Under the pieces are notes generated by a model. The model worked only from the letters and a program-made list of their open reading frames with translations, was not told the DNA's origin and did no database searches. DNA of 23,230 bases, taken from assembly GCA_003445035.1 (NCBI GenBank), contig DLVV01000007.1, forward strand, positions 5,169 to 28,398, written 5' to 3'. Shown piece after piece: positions 8,161-15,835 of this stretch. Origin of the DNA: Planctomycetaceae bacterium (lineage in GTDB: Bacteria > Planctomycetota > Planctomycetia > Planctomycetales > Planctomycetaceae). Numbering within the stretch: position 1 is the first letter of the stretch; every line of letters begins with the position of its first letter. Made by a program: the position numbers and the translations under genes.

Positions 8161-9804
8161 TCAGCGCTTGGTGAGGAATTCGGTCGAATTGACCAGCACC
8201 CAGATCAGGTCCTCGACCGCCTCGGCCCGGTCGGGTACTGCGCGGAGATGTTTCTGGCCACGGGCGTACTCGTTGTCGGTTGGCTGTCGTGAGAGGACAG
8301 CCAGGTAGAGTTGGGTCAGCAGACGACGGGGTTGTTTGACGTTGACCAGCCGTTTCTTGAGCTTGCTCTGGTTGAGCTTGTTCTGCAGGGTCGGGTTGTT
8401 CATCAGGAACAGCGCCTGCTGGACGGTCCCCTCGAGATCCCTCTGGGGGATCGAAGGGTCAAACCGGAACTCGCGTTCGACCGACCGGCCGATGTTGCGG
8501 TTGGCGCCGGTCAGTCGCAGGACGCTCGATTTGACCTGGGCCGAGTTGAGCCGGATTGGACGCACGGCGGTGAACAGGTCCTCGTCGTTGTCGATCGACT
8601 GGATGTCGCGCTGGTAAGCCCGAGAATTCAGCAGCAACCGGAAGACCCAGCGAGGGTCGAACTTGCGGTAGCGGAAGACCGCGGCGATGCGGTTGACGAC
8701 CGACGGGTGCAGGCACTCCTGGTCGGGACCGAGGCTGTCGACCGCGTAGAAGCCGTCGCCGACCAGTTCGTTCCAGATCCGGTTCACGAACGAGCGGGCG
8801 AACCAGTAGTTGTCCTGGTTGTAGACCAGGTAGGCGGCGATGGCGACGCGACGCTGATGAGTGGTCAGCTTGACCGGCGGCTGTTCTCCGAGCAGGAACT
8901 TCGGTTTCATCTCGGTCTTCTTCGCGGGATTGTCCAGGTTGGGCATGTAGTACTTGCCCCGCGAAAAGAAGGCGGCGAGCTCGTGAAACTGCTCGCGTTT
9001 CCACTTGTCGAACGGGTGGTCGTGACACTCGGCGCACTGGATGCTGATCCCCATGAACAGCCGTGCGGTCTGGGCCGCCAGCAACGGGGGCTTGTTCTCG
9101 TAGGCCAGCACGAAGTTGTTCTGTCCGGTCTTCTGACTCCAGTCGTTTTTTTCCTTCTTCTTTTTCTTGTCACGGACCGGCATGGCCGAGACCAGTTCGG
9201 CGACGATTGCGTCCCAGGAGGCTCCTTTTTTGAACTGCCCGGTCAGCCAGTCTTCCAGAGCTTTTGGGTTGGTACGGTTTCGGTTCGCAGTGGACTCGAA
9301 GAAGATCACGTCCTTCCAGTACCGCGCCCATTTTCTGGCGTACGCCTCGGTCGTCAGAAGCTGGTCGATCAGCCGCGGGCGTTTCGAGGACGTGGTGTCG
9401 GCGACGAATTTGCGGACTTCGGTACCCGACGGAGGGCGGCCGACGAGGTCAAGGTGCACGCGGCGAACGAATCGTTCGTCGTCGATCAAAGGGGCATAGG
9501 ACCGGTCGCGACCAACGCGGTATTCCAGCGAACGGTCGAGGTCCAAAGGGGTGTAGCGAATATTGCTGCCGGCCCGGCGGACGGGCATCGAGTCACGGAT
9601 GATCGCCAGGAACTTCTGTTTGTCGGCGGAAGTCTTCAGCGGTGGCAACTTCGGCTTCTTTGTTGTCGATTTCTTCTTACCGGCCTTTTTGGCGGACTTT
9701 CTGGCGGTGGCCCGCCGTTTCCCGGATTTCTTGGTCTGGGCGTCGGCAGTGGATGCGACGATGGCCAGCAGCGCGCAGAGCATCAGGATCAGCAGACGAC
9801 GCAT
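8161..9804 (-). CDS. Exported DUF1549 and DUF1553 domain protein with Lys/Arg-rich linker
   Basis: The product has 547 residues from ATG 9804. That start gives an ideal signal peptide (MRRLLILMLCALLAIVASTADA) and places the ATG about 50 bases after a strong promoter; an in-frame ATG at 9849 would sit at the predicted transcription start. After cleavage comes a strongly basic tract of about 30 residues. DUF1549 follows (for example RRVHLDLVGRPPSGTEVRKF) and includes the conserved CAECHDHPF motif (Cys257, Cys260, His261), which resembles a haem c CXXCH site. DUF1553 covers the C-terminal half (YWFARSFVNRIWNELVGDGF, LSRQPTDNEY). The usual extra N-terminal cytochrome domain of many planctomycete relatives is absent. 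The gene is first in a two-gene unit with DUF1501. Confidence 0.93.
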   Translation of the reverse strand: MRRLLILMLCALLAIVASTADAQTKKSGKRRATARKSAKKAGKKKSTTKKPKLPPLKTSADKQKFLAIIRDSMPVRRAGSNIRYTPLDLDRSLEYRVGRDRSYAPLIDDERFVRRVHLDLVGRPPSGTEVRKFVADTTSSKRPRLIDQLLTTEAYARKWARYWKDVIFFESTANRNRTNPKALEDWLTGQFKKGASWDAIVAELVSAMPVRDKKKKKEKNDWSQKTGQNNFVLAYENKPPLLAAQTARLFMGISIQCAECHDHPFDKWKREQFHELAAFFSRGKYYMPNLDNPAKKTEMKPKFLLGEQPPVKLTTHQRRVAIAAYLVYNQDNYWFARSFVNRIWNELVGDGFYAVDSLGPDQECLHPSVVNRIAAVFRYRKFDPRWVFRLLLNSRAYQRDIQSIDNDEDLFTAVRPIRLNSAQVKSSVLRLTGANRNIGRSVEREFRFDPSIPQRDLEGTVQQALFLMNNPTLQNKLNQSKLKKRLVNVKQPRRLLTQLYLAVLSRQPTDNEYARGQKHLRAVPDRAEAVEDLIWVLVNSTEFLTKR

Positions 9805-9856
9805 GCGGGGATTTCCCTGGAGAAGAGTGATGCGTGAGAGGCGGCTCACCAGCTTG

Positions 9857-9886
9857 ATTATACGGGGGGATTTTCCGAACCATCAA
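9857..9886 (-). promoter_or_regulatory. Predicted sigma-70-type promoter for the DUF1549/DUF1501 pair
   Basis: Read on the minus strand, TTGATG (9886-9881) is followed by an 18-base spacer and a perfect TATAAT (9862-9857). Transcription would start near 9850. This supports translation from ATG 9804 rather than ATG 9849. Confidence 0.6.
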
Positions 9887-9960
9887 GATCGGGCCGATTC
9901 CCTTGTTTCGGTGTTGGTGGCATGCGCTACTGGCGTGGCAGAAATTGTGGGTCCAGATGC

Positions 9961-10473
9961 ATGCCTCGAGACAACCCGGATGAGCTGTTCGACGTGGTGG
10001 ATGCCGATGACCAGGTCATCGGCCAGGCGACCCGCGGCGAGGTGCACGCACGAGGGCTGATGCACCGTGCGGCCCACGTGTTCGTGTTCAATTCCTCCGG
10101 CGAGCTGCTTCTCCAGCAACGTTCGGCCACCAAGGACGCACACCCGTTGTGCTGGACCTCCTCGTGTTCGGGTCATCTTGATGCGAGCGAGAGTTACGAG
10201 GTTGCGGCCCGGCGGGAGTTGCAGGAGGAGATCGGCCTGGAGACGGATCTCGAGTTCCTGGTGAAGTTGCCGGCCGGTCCCGAAACGTCCAACGAACACA
10301 CGGCGCTATTCCGCGCCACTTGCGATGACCCACCGAGTCCGGATCCGATCGAGGTGGCCGACCTGCGTTGGACCGCGTTGGACCTGTGCCGTCGCGAGTT
10401 GCTCGATGATCCCGAACGGTTCGACCCGCCGTTTCGGGAGTTGCTTGGCTGGTACACCCGAACCTTCGGCTAG
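9961..10473 (+). CDS. Nudix hydrolase, isopentenyl-diphosphate-isomerase-like subgroup
   Basis: The product has 170 residues from ATG 9961, which begins with MPRDNPDELFDVVDADD, the usual opening of this subgroup; an upstream in-frame ATG at 9922 would add 13 poorly conserved residues. The Nudix box is complete at residues 71-93, from G71 through E77 to the R85-E86-L87-x-E89-E90 core and G92-L93, where the glutamates bind the catalytic metal. The fold around it (HRAAHVFVFNSSGELLLQQR, then WTSSCSGH) is like YfcD and the IDI-like Nudix proteins, which hydrolyse nucleoside or prenyl diphosphates. The exact substrate is unknown. Its TAG stop overlaps the stop of the convergent metallo-hydrolase gene. 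Confidence 0.88.
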   Translation: MPRDNPDELFDVVDADDQVIGQATRGEVHARGLMHRAAHVFVFNSSGELLLQQRSATKDAHPLCWTSSCSGHLDASESYEVAARRELQEEIGLETDLEFLVKLPAGPETSNEHTALFRATCDDPPSPDPIEVADLRWTALDLCRRELLDDPERFDPPFRELLGWYTRTFG

Positions 10474-12113
10474 CGTCGATCGCTCTCCCGGATCGCTTTC
10501 CTGTTGCGCTCGATCACGTCGCGCCAACCGTCGTCGTAGAGATTGGCGTTCTGGCCGTTGACCGGTGAGGTCGGCAGCCAGATGTCGGGCCGGAGGGGTT
10601 CGAGCAGGTCGAGAGAATCGAGGTACGCCGCCGCGTCGCCTCCGGTCGCGCCCAGATCACGGAGGAATTCGCGGACCTGGCTGCGACTGTCGAGCTTGGA
10701 GGGGAACCGGCCTGAGATCAGCACCCGCTTGTCGTCTCGTCGGAATGTGTACGCCACCGGCGCCACGCCACGGCCCGAGACGGCGATCGCACGGAATGGC
10801 CACTCGGATCCGCCGTCGGATGTCTCGGCCACCACGAACTTCGTGTTCCTGGGCAACTGTTGGCGAAGCCGTGGCAGTCCCTGTCGGGAGGCAAAGATCA
10901 CCGGATCGAATTTCTGGATCAACCGGGGCAGTCCACCGGAGTGTTCGGGGTCGCAGGAGGTGAGGACCACCGCGTCGACACGATCGAGTGACTGCTTGAG
11001 AAGGCCCAGTTGTTTCTCGAGGAACTCGAGGAATCCGGCTCCTGCGGGCGGGTCGAAGACAATCAACCGGTCGCGGTCCTTGAGCACATAAACGGCCGAG
11101 CTGGAGAAGTCGCCGAGGTAGAACAGGCCGTCGAGGATCTGGATCGGCTTGCCGTCGAGAAAATCACGTCCGTCGGCAGCAAATCGCTCGACCAGCAATT
11201 GCATCTCCTGGATCCCGGTGTCGAGCATCGCCCGCCACTGATCCTCGGTCACCTCGGCCGGGACGCCCTCCTCCTCGGGCATCATGCCACCGGACGGCAT
11301 TGCGGGGGGAGTTGTCGACGGGGCGAGTCCGATCTGGGGGTGTCCGGGCAGCAGGATGTCGGGGGGATCGATGGCCCTGAGTGTCTTCAGCGAAGCGAGG
11401 TAGTCGGTGGCATTTGACCGGAACCTCGACGGCAGGTAGGTGCCGTAGGTGCCCAGGTCGCCGGTGATGGTCGAGATGGTGTCACCGGTAAACAGGATTC
11501 TCTGGTTGTCACGTTCGAGCAGGAAGCAGAGGCTACCGGGTGTGTGACCCGGAGTGGCGATCACTTCGATCCGCGTGTCACCCAGTTCGATGGTTTCGCC
11601 GCCGGACAGCGAGACATCGATCGTGGTGGGGTGCGGCTGGACATCGGGCATGTCGTATGTCGAGAACATCGCTTCACGCGGACCGCCGATCTGCATCACG
11701 TCGAGATCCCGTTTTCCGCCGTAGACCTTGGCCTTGGTCAGCCGAGACAGGTACATGGCTCCCAGCACGTGGTCACCGTGGGCGTGGGTCAGCAGGACCT
11801 TCTTGATGCGTGATGGGTCGAGCTGGAGGTACTTGATCTGTTGCAGCAAGGCGGTGCAGTCGGCCTCGAGTCCCGAGTCGACCAGGATCAGTCCTTCGGA
11901 GGAGTCGATCACGTAGGCGACCGACGGCGAGAGCGAGCCGAGCATGTAGACCCCGTCAAGAAGCTGCATGGGACGCTTCTTGAGCACCAGGCTGGCCTGG
12001 CTGGTCGATTCGGGGGTCACCTCCCAGACGAGAAATCCGCAGGCCACCAGCGTCACGACGCCGATTGCCGCAAGAACTCGGCTTCCACGTTCACGATCCA
12101 CCTTGCCGTTCAT
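10470..12113 (-). CDS. Membrane-anchored tandem metallo-beta-lactamase-fold protein (second domain degenerate)
   Basis: The product has 547 residues. Residues 13-31 form an N-terminal membrane helix or uncleaved signal. Domain 1 (about 48-262) is an intact metallo-beta-lactamase fold with HAHGDH (110-115), TPGHTPGS (H190), TGDT (D211) and PGH (H258), the full set of di-metal ligands of glyoxalase-II-like hydrolases. Domain 2 (about 324-530) repeats the same start: IQILDGLFYLG mirrors MQLLDGVYMLG. Its metal motif is SCDPEH (386-391), so only the last His remains and the other ligands are lost; it is probably a non-catalytic copy. The gene is last in the minus-strand cluster, 30 bases after the FG-GAP/ASPIC gene, and its stop overlaps that of the Nudix gene. 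The substrate is unknown. Confidence 0.88.
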   Translation of the reverse strand: MNGKVDRERGSRVLAAIGVVTLVACGFLVWEVTPESTSQASLVLKKRPMQLLDGVYMLGSLSPSVAYVIDSSEGLILVDSGLEADCTALLQQIKYLQLDPSRIKKVLLTHAHGDHVLGAMYLSRLTKAKVYGGKRDLDVMQIGGPREAMFSTYDMPDVQPHPTTIDVSLSGGETIELGDTRIEVIATPGHTPGSLCFLLERDNQRILFTGDTISTITGDLGTYGTYLPSRFRSNATDYLASLKTLRAIDPPDILLPGHPQIGLAPSTTPPAMPSGGMMPEEEGVPAEVTEDQWRAMLDTGIQEMQLLVERFAADGRDFLDGKPIQILDGLFYLGDFSSSAVYVLKDRDRLIVFDPPAGAGFLEFLEKQLGLLKQSLDRVDAVVLTSCDPEHSGGLPRLIQKFDPVIFASRQGLPRLRQQLPRNTKFVVAETSDGGSEWPFRAIAVSGRGVAPVAYTFRRDDKRVLISGRFPSKLDSRSQVREFLRDLGATGGDAAAYLDSLDLLEPLRPDIWLPTSPVNGQNANLYDDGWRDVIERNRKAIRESDRR

Positions 12114-12143
12114 GAGAGCTTCCGTCGGGCTCGGTCAGCCGTA

Positions 12144-14060
12144 TCACTTGGCCGGTTGGCTGTTCGATTCTGCTTTGTCGGGCTCGACCACTGTGTGGAG
12201 CTGGTTGATCGCGGGATTCTCGATCACCTGCCGGGTGCCGCTCGGCCATTCGATCTCGATCCGATCGATGGCCGCCCGTTTTCCGAGTCCGAAATGGAGA
12301 GTCCTGGAGGATTGCGCGAGGTAGCCGCCCGCCGAGTGCACCATTCTCAGCATGGATTCCTCACCGACCCGAACGGTGGCCCTGGCACCGATCGCGTCAC
12401 GGTTGCTGCGTGTGCCCTGCAGTCGGAGTGCCACGTAGTTGCTGGCGGGGAACCGGTTCTTGAAGTAATAGGGCGTGTCGTTGAAGTTGTTGGTGATGAT
12501 CTCGATCCGTCCGTCGCCATCGAAATCGGCCGTGGCCGCACAACGCGAACTGCGGGTCGAATCGCGATCCTGGATCTTTTCGTCGTGATAGATCCCCCGG
12601 ATCGGCGGCTCGATTCCCTGGGTGTCCTCCTGGTTGACGAAGGTGCCGTCGCCCTTGTTCATCATCAGCCGGTTCGGCCAATAGTAGAATGGGAATCCCA
12701 TGCCGGAGGCGAGAAAGACGTCCTGAAAACCGTCGTTGTCGAAGTCGCTCACGGCGATCCCCCACGGCCACCACGTCTCGAGTCCGACGTCCTCGGAACA
12801 CTCGGTGAACAGGCCCTTTCCGGTTGACCGGTAGAACGCGTTGCCGAACAGCACGTCTCCGTTCTTGAAGTTCAGCGTATCCGACCACTTTTTCTCGGTG
12901 TCGGCCAGGCTCGCATCCTGCTGCATCATGGGGCCGAAGACCGAGTCGTACTTCTTGCCGGCACTCTGCTGGGCGAACGTCAGTGAGCCGTGATCGAGGT
13001 CGAGTCCCATCCACATGTCCGAGTGCATGTCGACGATCAGGACGTCGAGTTGTGAGTCGTTGTGGGCGTCGAAGACCTTCACGCCCATCCCCCCCCACGA
13101 CGAACGGCCCAGGGTGGCCAGGGTCACGTCCTTGAACGACCCCTTGTTGTTGTTGTAGAGCTGGGCTCGGCCGAACATGCAGGAGACCAGCAGGTCGAGG
13201 TCACCGTCGCGGTCGTAGTCGAACACGGCCACGTCACTGCTCCAGCCACGTCCTTTCAGTCCGGTGGCCTCGGTGACGTCCTCGAAGGTTCCGTCACCCC
13301 GGTTGCGGTAGAGGATGTTGAATTCCTTGGGACTCTGGATCACTCCGTCGAATCCGTCACCCCCCTTCCCGATGAAGGTGTCGGAGTTGGGATTGAGTTC
13401 ATCCAGGGTCCAGTCGGCGGTATGAACCAGGTAGAGGTCCAGCAGCCCGTCATTGTCGTAGTCGAAGAACACCGCGGTTTGCGAATGGCCGACGTGTTCG
13501 AGTCCGGACCGCTTGGTGGCGTCGACCAGCTTGCCGTCGCCCTGGTTCTCGTAGAAGACGTTTCCTCCACGGGTGCTGGTGATGTAGAGATCCTGGTCGC
13601 CGTCGTTGTCGACGTCGGCGAACGTGCCGCCCACGCAGACGCGATCGGCCAGTGCGACCCCGGTCGCCTCGGTGACGTCCTCGAAGGTCCCGTCCCCCTT
13701 GTTGCGGTAAAGGGCATTGGCTCCAAGCTGATTGAGGAACAACACGTCCTCGTGGCCGTCCCCGTTGTAGTCGGCGACCGAAACACCGCAGCCGTGGTCG
13801 TAAAGGTTGATCTTGAACGTGGTGCCGGATTCGTCGGGCAGGAACCCCATCCGGAATGTGAGCCCGGATTCAGCGGCGATGTCGTGGAACCCGCCAGCGA
13901 TCTTGGCCGGATCCTCCGAGCCGGGATTGTCGACTGGCTGGTTCTCGCGAGATATCACCACCACGGCGATTGCCACCAGGAGAATGCCCGCGATGAGCAA
14001 CCCGATCGGCCTGGATGTCTCTTGATCATTGCCACCAGCAACTGGTTCATGTTCTGGCAT
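12144..14060 (-). CDS. FG-GAP/VCBS repeat and ASPIC/UnbV domain protein (CRTAC1 family)
   Basis: The product has 638 residues. It is anchored by a single helix at residues 19-37 (IGLLIAGILLVAIAVVVIS) with the bulk outside. At least seven FG-GAP calcium-type loops are visible: DYNGDGHED (97-105), DVDNDGDQD, DYDNDGLLD, DYDRDGDLD, DAHNDSQLD, DFDNDGFQD and DFDGDGRIE, consistent with an integrin-like seven-bladed propeller. Residues from about 541 to the end form an ASPIC/UnbV domain (NYVALRLQGTRSNRDAIGA, then IEIEWPSGTRQVIENP). Such proteins are common in planctomycetes and likely mediate extracellular binding. Its start overlaps the end of the upstream GT39-like gene by 14 bases, so the two are probably translationally coupled. 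Confidence 0.93.
   Translation of the reverse strand: MPEHEPVAGGNDQETSRPIGLLIAGILLVAIAVVVISRENQPVDNPGSEDPAKIAGGFHDIAAESGLTFRMGFLPDESGTTFKINLYDHGCGVSVADYNGDGHEDVLFLNQLGANALYRNKGDGTFEDVTEATGVALADRVCVGGTFADVDNDGDQDLYITSTRGGNVFYENQGDGKLVDATKRSGLEHVGHSQTAVFFDYDNDGLLDLYLVHTADWTLDELNPNSDTFIGKGGDGFDGVIQSPKEFNILYRNRGDGTFEDVTEATGLKGRGWSSDVAVFDYDRDGDLDLLVSCMFGRAQLYNNNKGSFKDVTLATLGRSSWGGMGVKVFDAHNDSQLDVLIVDMHSDMWMGLDLDHGSLTFAQQSAGKKYDSVFGPMMQQDASLADTEKKWSDTLNFKNGDVLFGNAFYRSTGKGLFTECSEDVGLETWWPWGIAVSDFDNDGFQDVFLASGMGFPFYYWPNRLMMNKGDGTFVNQEDTQGIEPPIRGIYHDEKIQDRDSTRSSRCAATADFDGDGRIEIITNNFNDTPYYFKNRFPASNYVALRLQGTRSNRDAIGARATVRVGEESMLRMVHSAGGYLAQSSRTLHFGLGKRAAIDRIEIEWPSGTRQVIENPAINQLHTVVEPDKAESNSQPAK
13262..13713 (-). 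repeat. Direct repeat inside the FG-GAP gene (13262-13314 and 13661-13713)
   Basis: Two 53-base copies differ at six positions and lie 399 bases (133 codons) apart, in frame. Both encode the blade segment GDGTFEDVTEATG. This is internal duplication of propeller blades, not a mobile repeat. Confidence 0.8.
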
Positions 14061-15735
14061 CGTTTTCTTCTCGGTCGAGCCTCGGAAGTGGCCGGGCCGG
14101 GCCCGGGGTCGAGGCGGTTTTGAGGGGCGTGTTATCCAGTTTACGGATGCGGTAGATGCGGGAGGGGCCGAGTGCGTGAGTTTTTTCGATCCGCCAACGC
14201 GAGGAGGTGGTCTGGAACCGATTGAGTGTGGCCCCGATTTCTCGTTCCTTGACGCTGTTCCGCGCGGCGACGCTCAGCCGTTCATCCTCGGGAATCTCGT
14301 CAACCCAGTACTTGAGGTTCGGATTCGGAGCCATCCGGTCGAAACCCCGACGAGATCGTTCGAAGTAGTAGATGTACTCGTAGGCCGGAAAGCCTCCACG
14401 AAACGGACCGGCCAGTTCGACCGATTGGCCGTCACAGTCACCCAGGATCCAGCGGGCCACGTCGCGACGTTGTCGGTAGCTGAGCCCGTATTCGCCGGCG
14501 GACCGGGCCTGGTCGTCTTCGAGGAAGTTGTTCCACGATCCGAGGACCAGGATGTGTGCGAAGACGACGATGGACAGGCCCGCTCGCAGGGCCCACCTGG
14601 GTTGCCGGTTGAGCCGATCCAGCCAGTGGCCGACTTCGCCGCCGATGACGACCAGGGCAACCGGCAGGAACACGATCAGTTGTTCGGGTCGGAAAGCCGG
14701 TCGGTAGACCAGTCCGCCCAAAAGTGGCAGGACCAGCCAGAGCAACAACAGTCTCGACACACGATGCCGGGTCTCATCGGGTGACCCCGAAAATGCCCTG
14801 GCCACGGCCGCGGCCAGTCCGAGGACCATCAGGATGGCGGTGACGAACATCAATCCCCTTTGCCAGGCGGGGAAGTAGTCGGGGAGGTCGGCCGGGGTTG
14901 CCGAGAACCAATAGTCGAATCGGCCGCTGTGGAGCATTGCCTGCACGAGATCGATGCCCTCGACGACTGCGGCCCCGAAGGGGGCCTTGCCGCTGAGCAC
15001 CGACAACGAACTCGTGAATTCGTCCCATCCCCCCATGTGGTGAAAGGCCACCCAGGGGGTCCAGGCGGCCAGCCCGAAGCAGAGCCCGGCGGTCAGCGAC
15101 GAGGCCCGCAGTCTCTCTCGGCCGACGACCAGTACGATGACCAGCCACGCCGTGGCGGCGAGTCCGCCGAAATGGACCTGGGGGATCAGGATTCCCAGCA
15201 CCAGCATCAGCACCAGCCGCCCGGCTCCTCCACGTTCAAGCCAGGTCAGCGACACGGCGATCAGCCACAGGCTGACCACTGCCAGGCAGCAGCCGGACCA
15301 GAGCTGCCTGGAGAAGACGACCGCCCATGGCGAGCAGGCGTACAGGAGTCCGGCGGAGATGGCGGCGGAGCGGCCGTAACAGGTTCCGGCGACGTGGTAG
15401 ACCAGCCCGACAGCGATGATGTTGAGCACCACGACGAGCAGCACCCCGGTCAGGGGGTGCCAGACGACCTGGTTGGGCAGCCAGATCAGGTAGACAAACA
15501 GCGAGGATCCGCGGACGCCTTCGCTAAGAGTGCCGGCCAGCGGCCAGCCCGTTTCTGGAGCAGCAGCCACCAGCACGTTGGCCGTCAGGCCGTTGGCGGC
15601 CATTTGGTTGGTCAGCGGAACCTGGTCGAGACAGGACAACCTCAGCACGGCTGCCAACAGCAGCACCACCAGCAACGCCCACCGGATTCGGAAACCCCGC
15701 AATTGGACCGATCCGGCAACCGAAGTCGCAGTCAT
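14047..15735 (-). CDS. Multi-pass membrane protein, glycosyltransferase family 39 / ArnT-like
   Basis: The product has 562 residues with about ten or more hydrophobic helices in the first 390 residues and a soluble C-terminal part of about 160 residues. The order matches GT-C fold glycosyltransferases of the GT39/PMT type, which move sugars from a polyprenyl-phosphate carrier on the outer face of the inner membrane. Typical segments are a first helix followed by RLSCLDQVPLTNQ, then SSLFVYLIWLPNQVVW and GRSAAISAGLLYACSPWAVVFSRQLW. The first outer loop normally carries a catalytic Asp-Glu; here the matching place reads TNQMAANG (N43, Q44), so the activity is uncertain. The gene follows the lipoprotein gene by 100 bases and overlaps the ASPIC gene by 14. 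Confidence 0.75.
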   Translation of the reverse strand: MTATSVAGSVQLRGFRIRWALLVVLLLAAVLRLSCLDQVPLTNQMAANGLTANVLVAAAPETGWPLAGTLSEGVRGSSLFVYLIWLPNQVVWHPLTGVLLVVVLNIIAVGLVYHVAGTCYGRSAAISAGLLYACSPWAVVFSRQLWSGCCLAVVSLWLIAVSLTWLERGGAGRLVLMLVLGILIPQVHFGGLAATAWLVIVLVVGRERLRASSLTAGLCFGLAAWTPWVAFHHMGGWDEFTSSLSVLSGKAPFGAAVVEGIDLVQAMLHSGRFDYWFSATPADLPDYFPAWQRGLMFVTAILMVLGLAAAVARAFSGSPDETRHRVSRLLLLWLVLPLLGGLVYRPAFRPEQLIVFLPVALVVIGGEVGHWLDRLNRQPRWALRAGLSIVVFAHILVLGSWNNFLEDDQARSAGEYGLSYRQRRDVARWILGDCDGQSVELAGPFRGGFPAYEYIYYFERSRRGFDRMAPNPNLKYWVDEIPEDERLSVAARNSVKEREIGATLNRFQTTSSRWRIEKTHALGPSRIYRIRKLDNTPLKTASTPGPARPLPRLDREENDART

Positions 15736-15835
15736 CCCGGTGTCTTTCCCTTCCCGATCACCCGTCGTGCCCGGACTCGCAGGACACTCGACAGAGTCTC
15801 CTGCCGATCCGCTCGGCCGGGGATCCAGGTGAGCA

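Noticed and set aside
8311..9837. Long plus-strand open frame (508 codons) opposite the DUF1549/DUF1553 gene
   Set aside because: The minus-strand gene has clear conserved motifs and a strong promoter; the plus frame is a compositional shadow.
9922..9960. Earlier ATG for the Nudix gene
   Set aside because: The added residues (MRYWRGRNCGSRC) do not resemble the start of this Nudix subgroup, whereas MPRDNPDELFDV does.
13262..13713. Pair of near-identical 53-base segments as a mobile or CRISPR-like repeat
   Set aside because: They are in frame and encode the same FG-GAP blade motif, so protein repeat duplication explains them.
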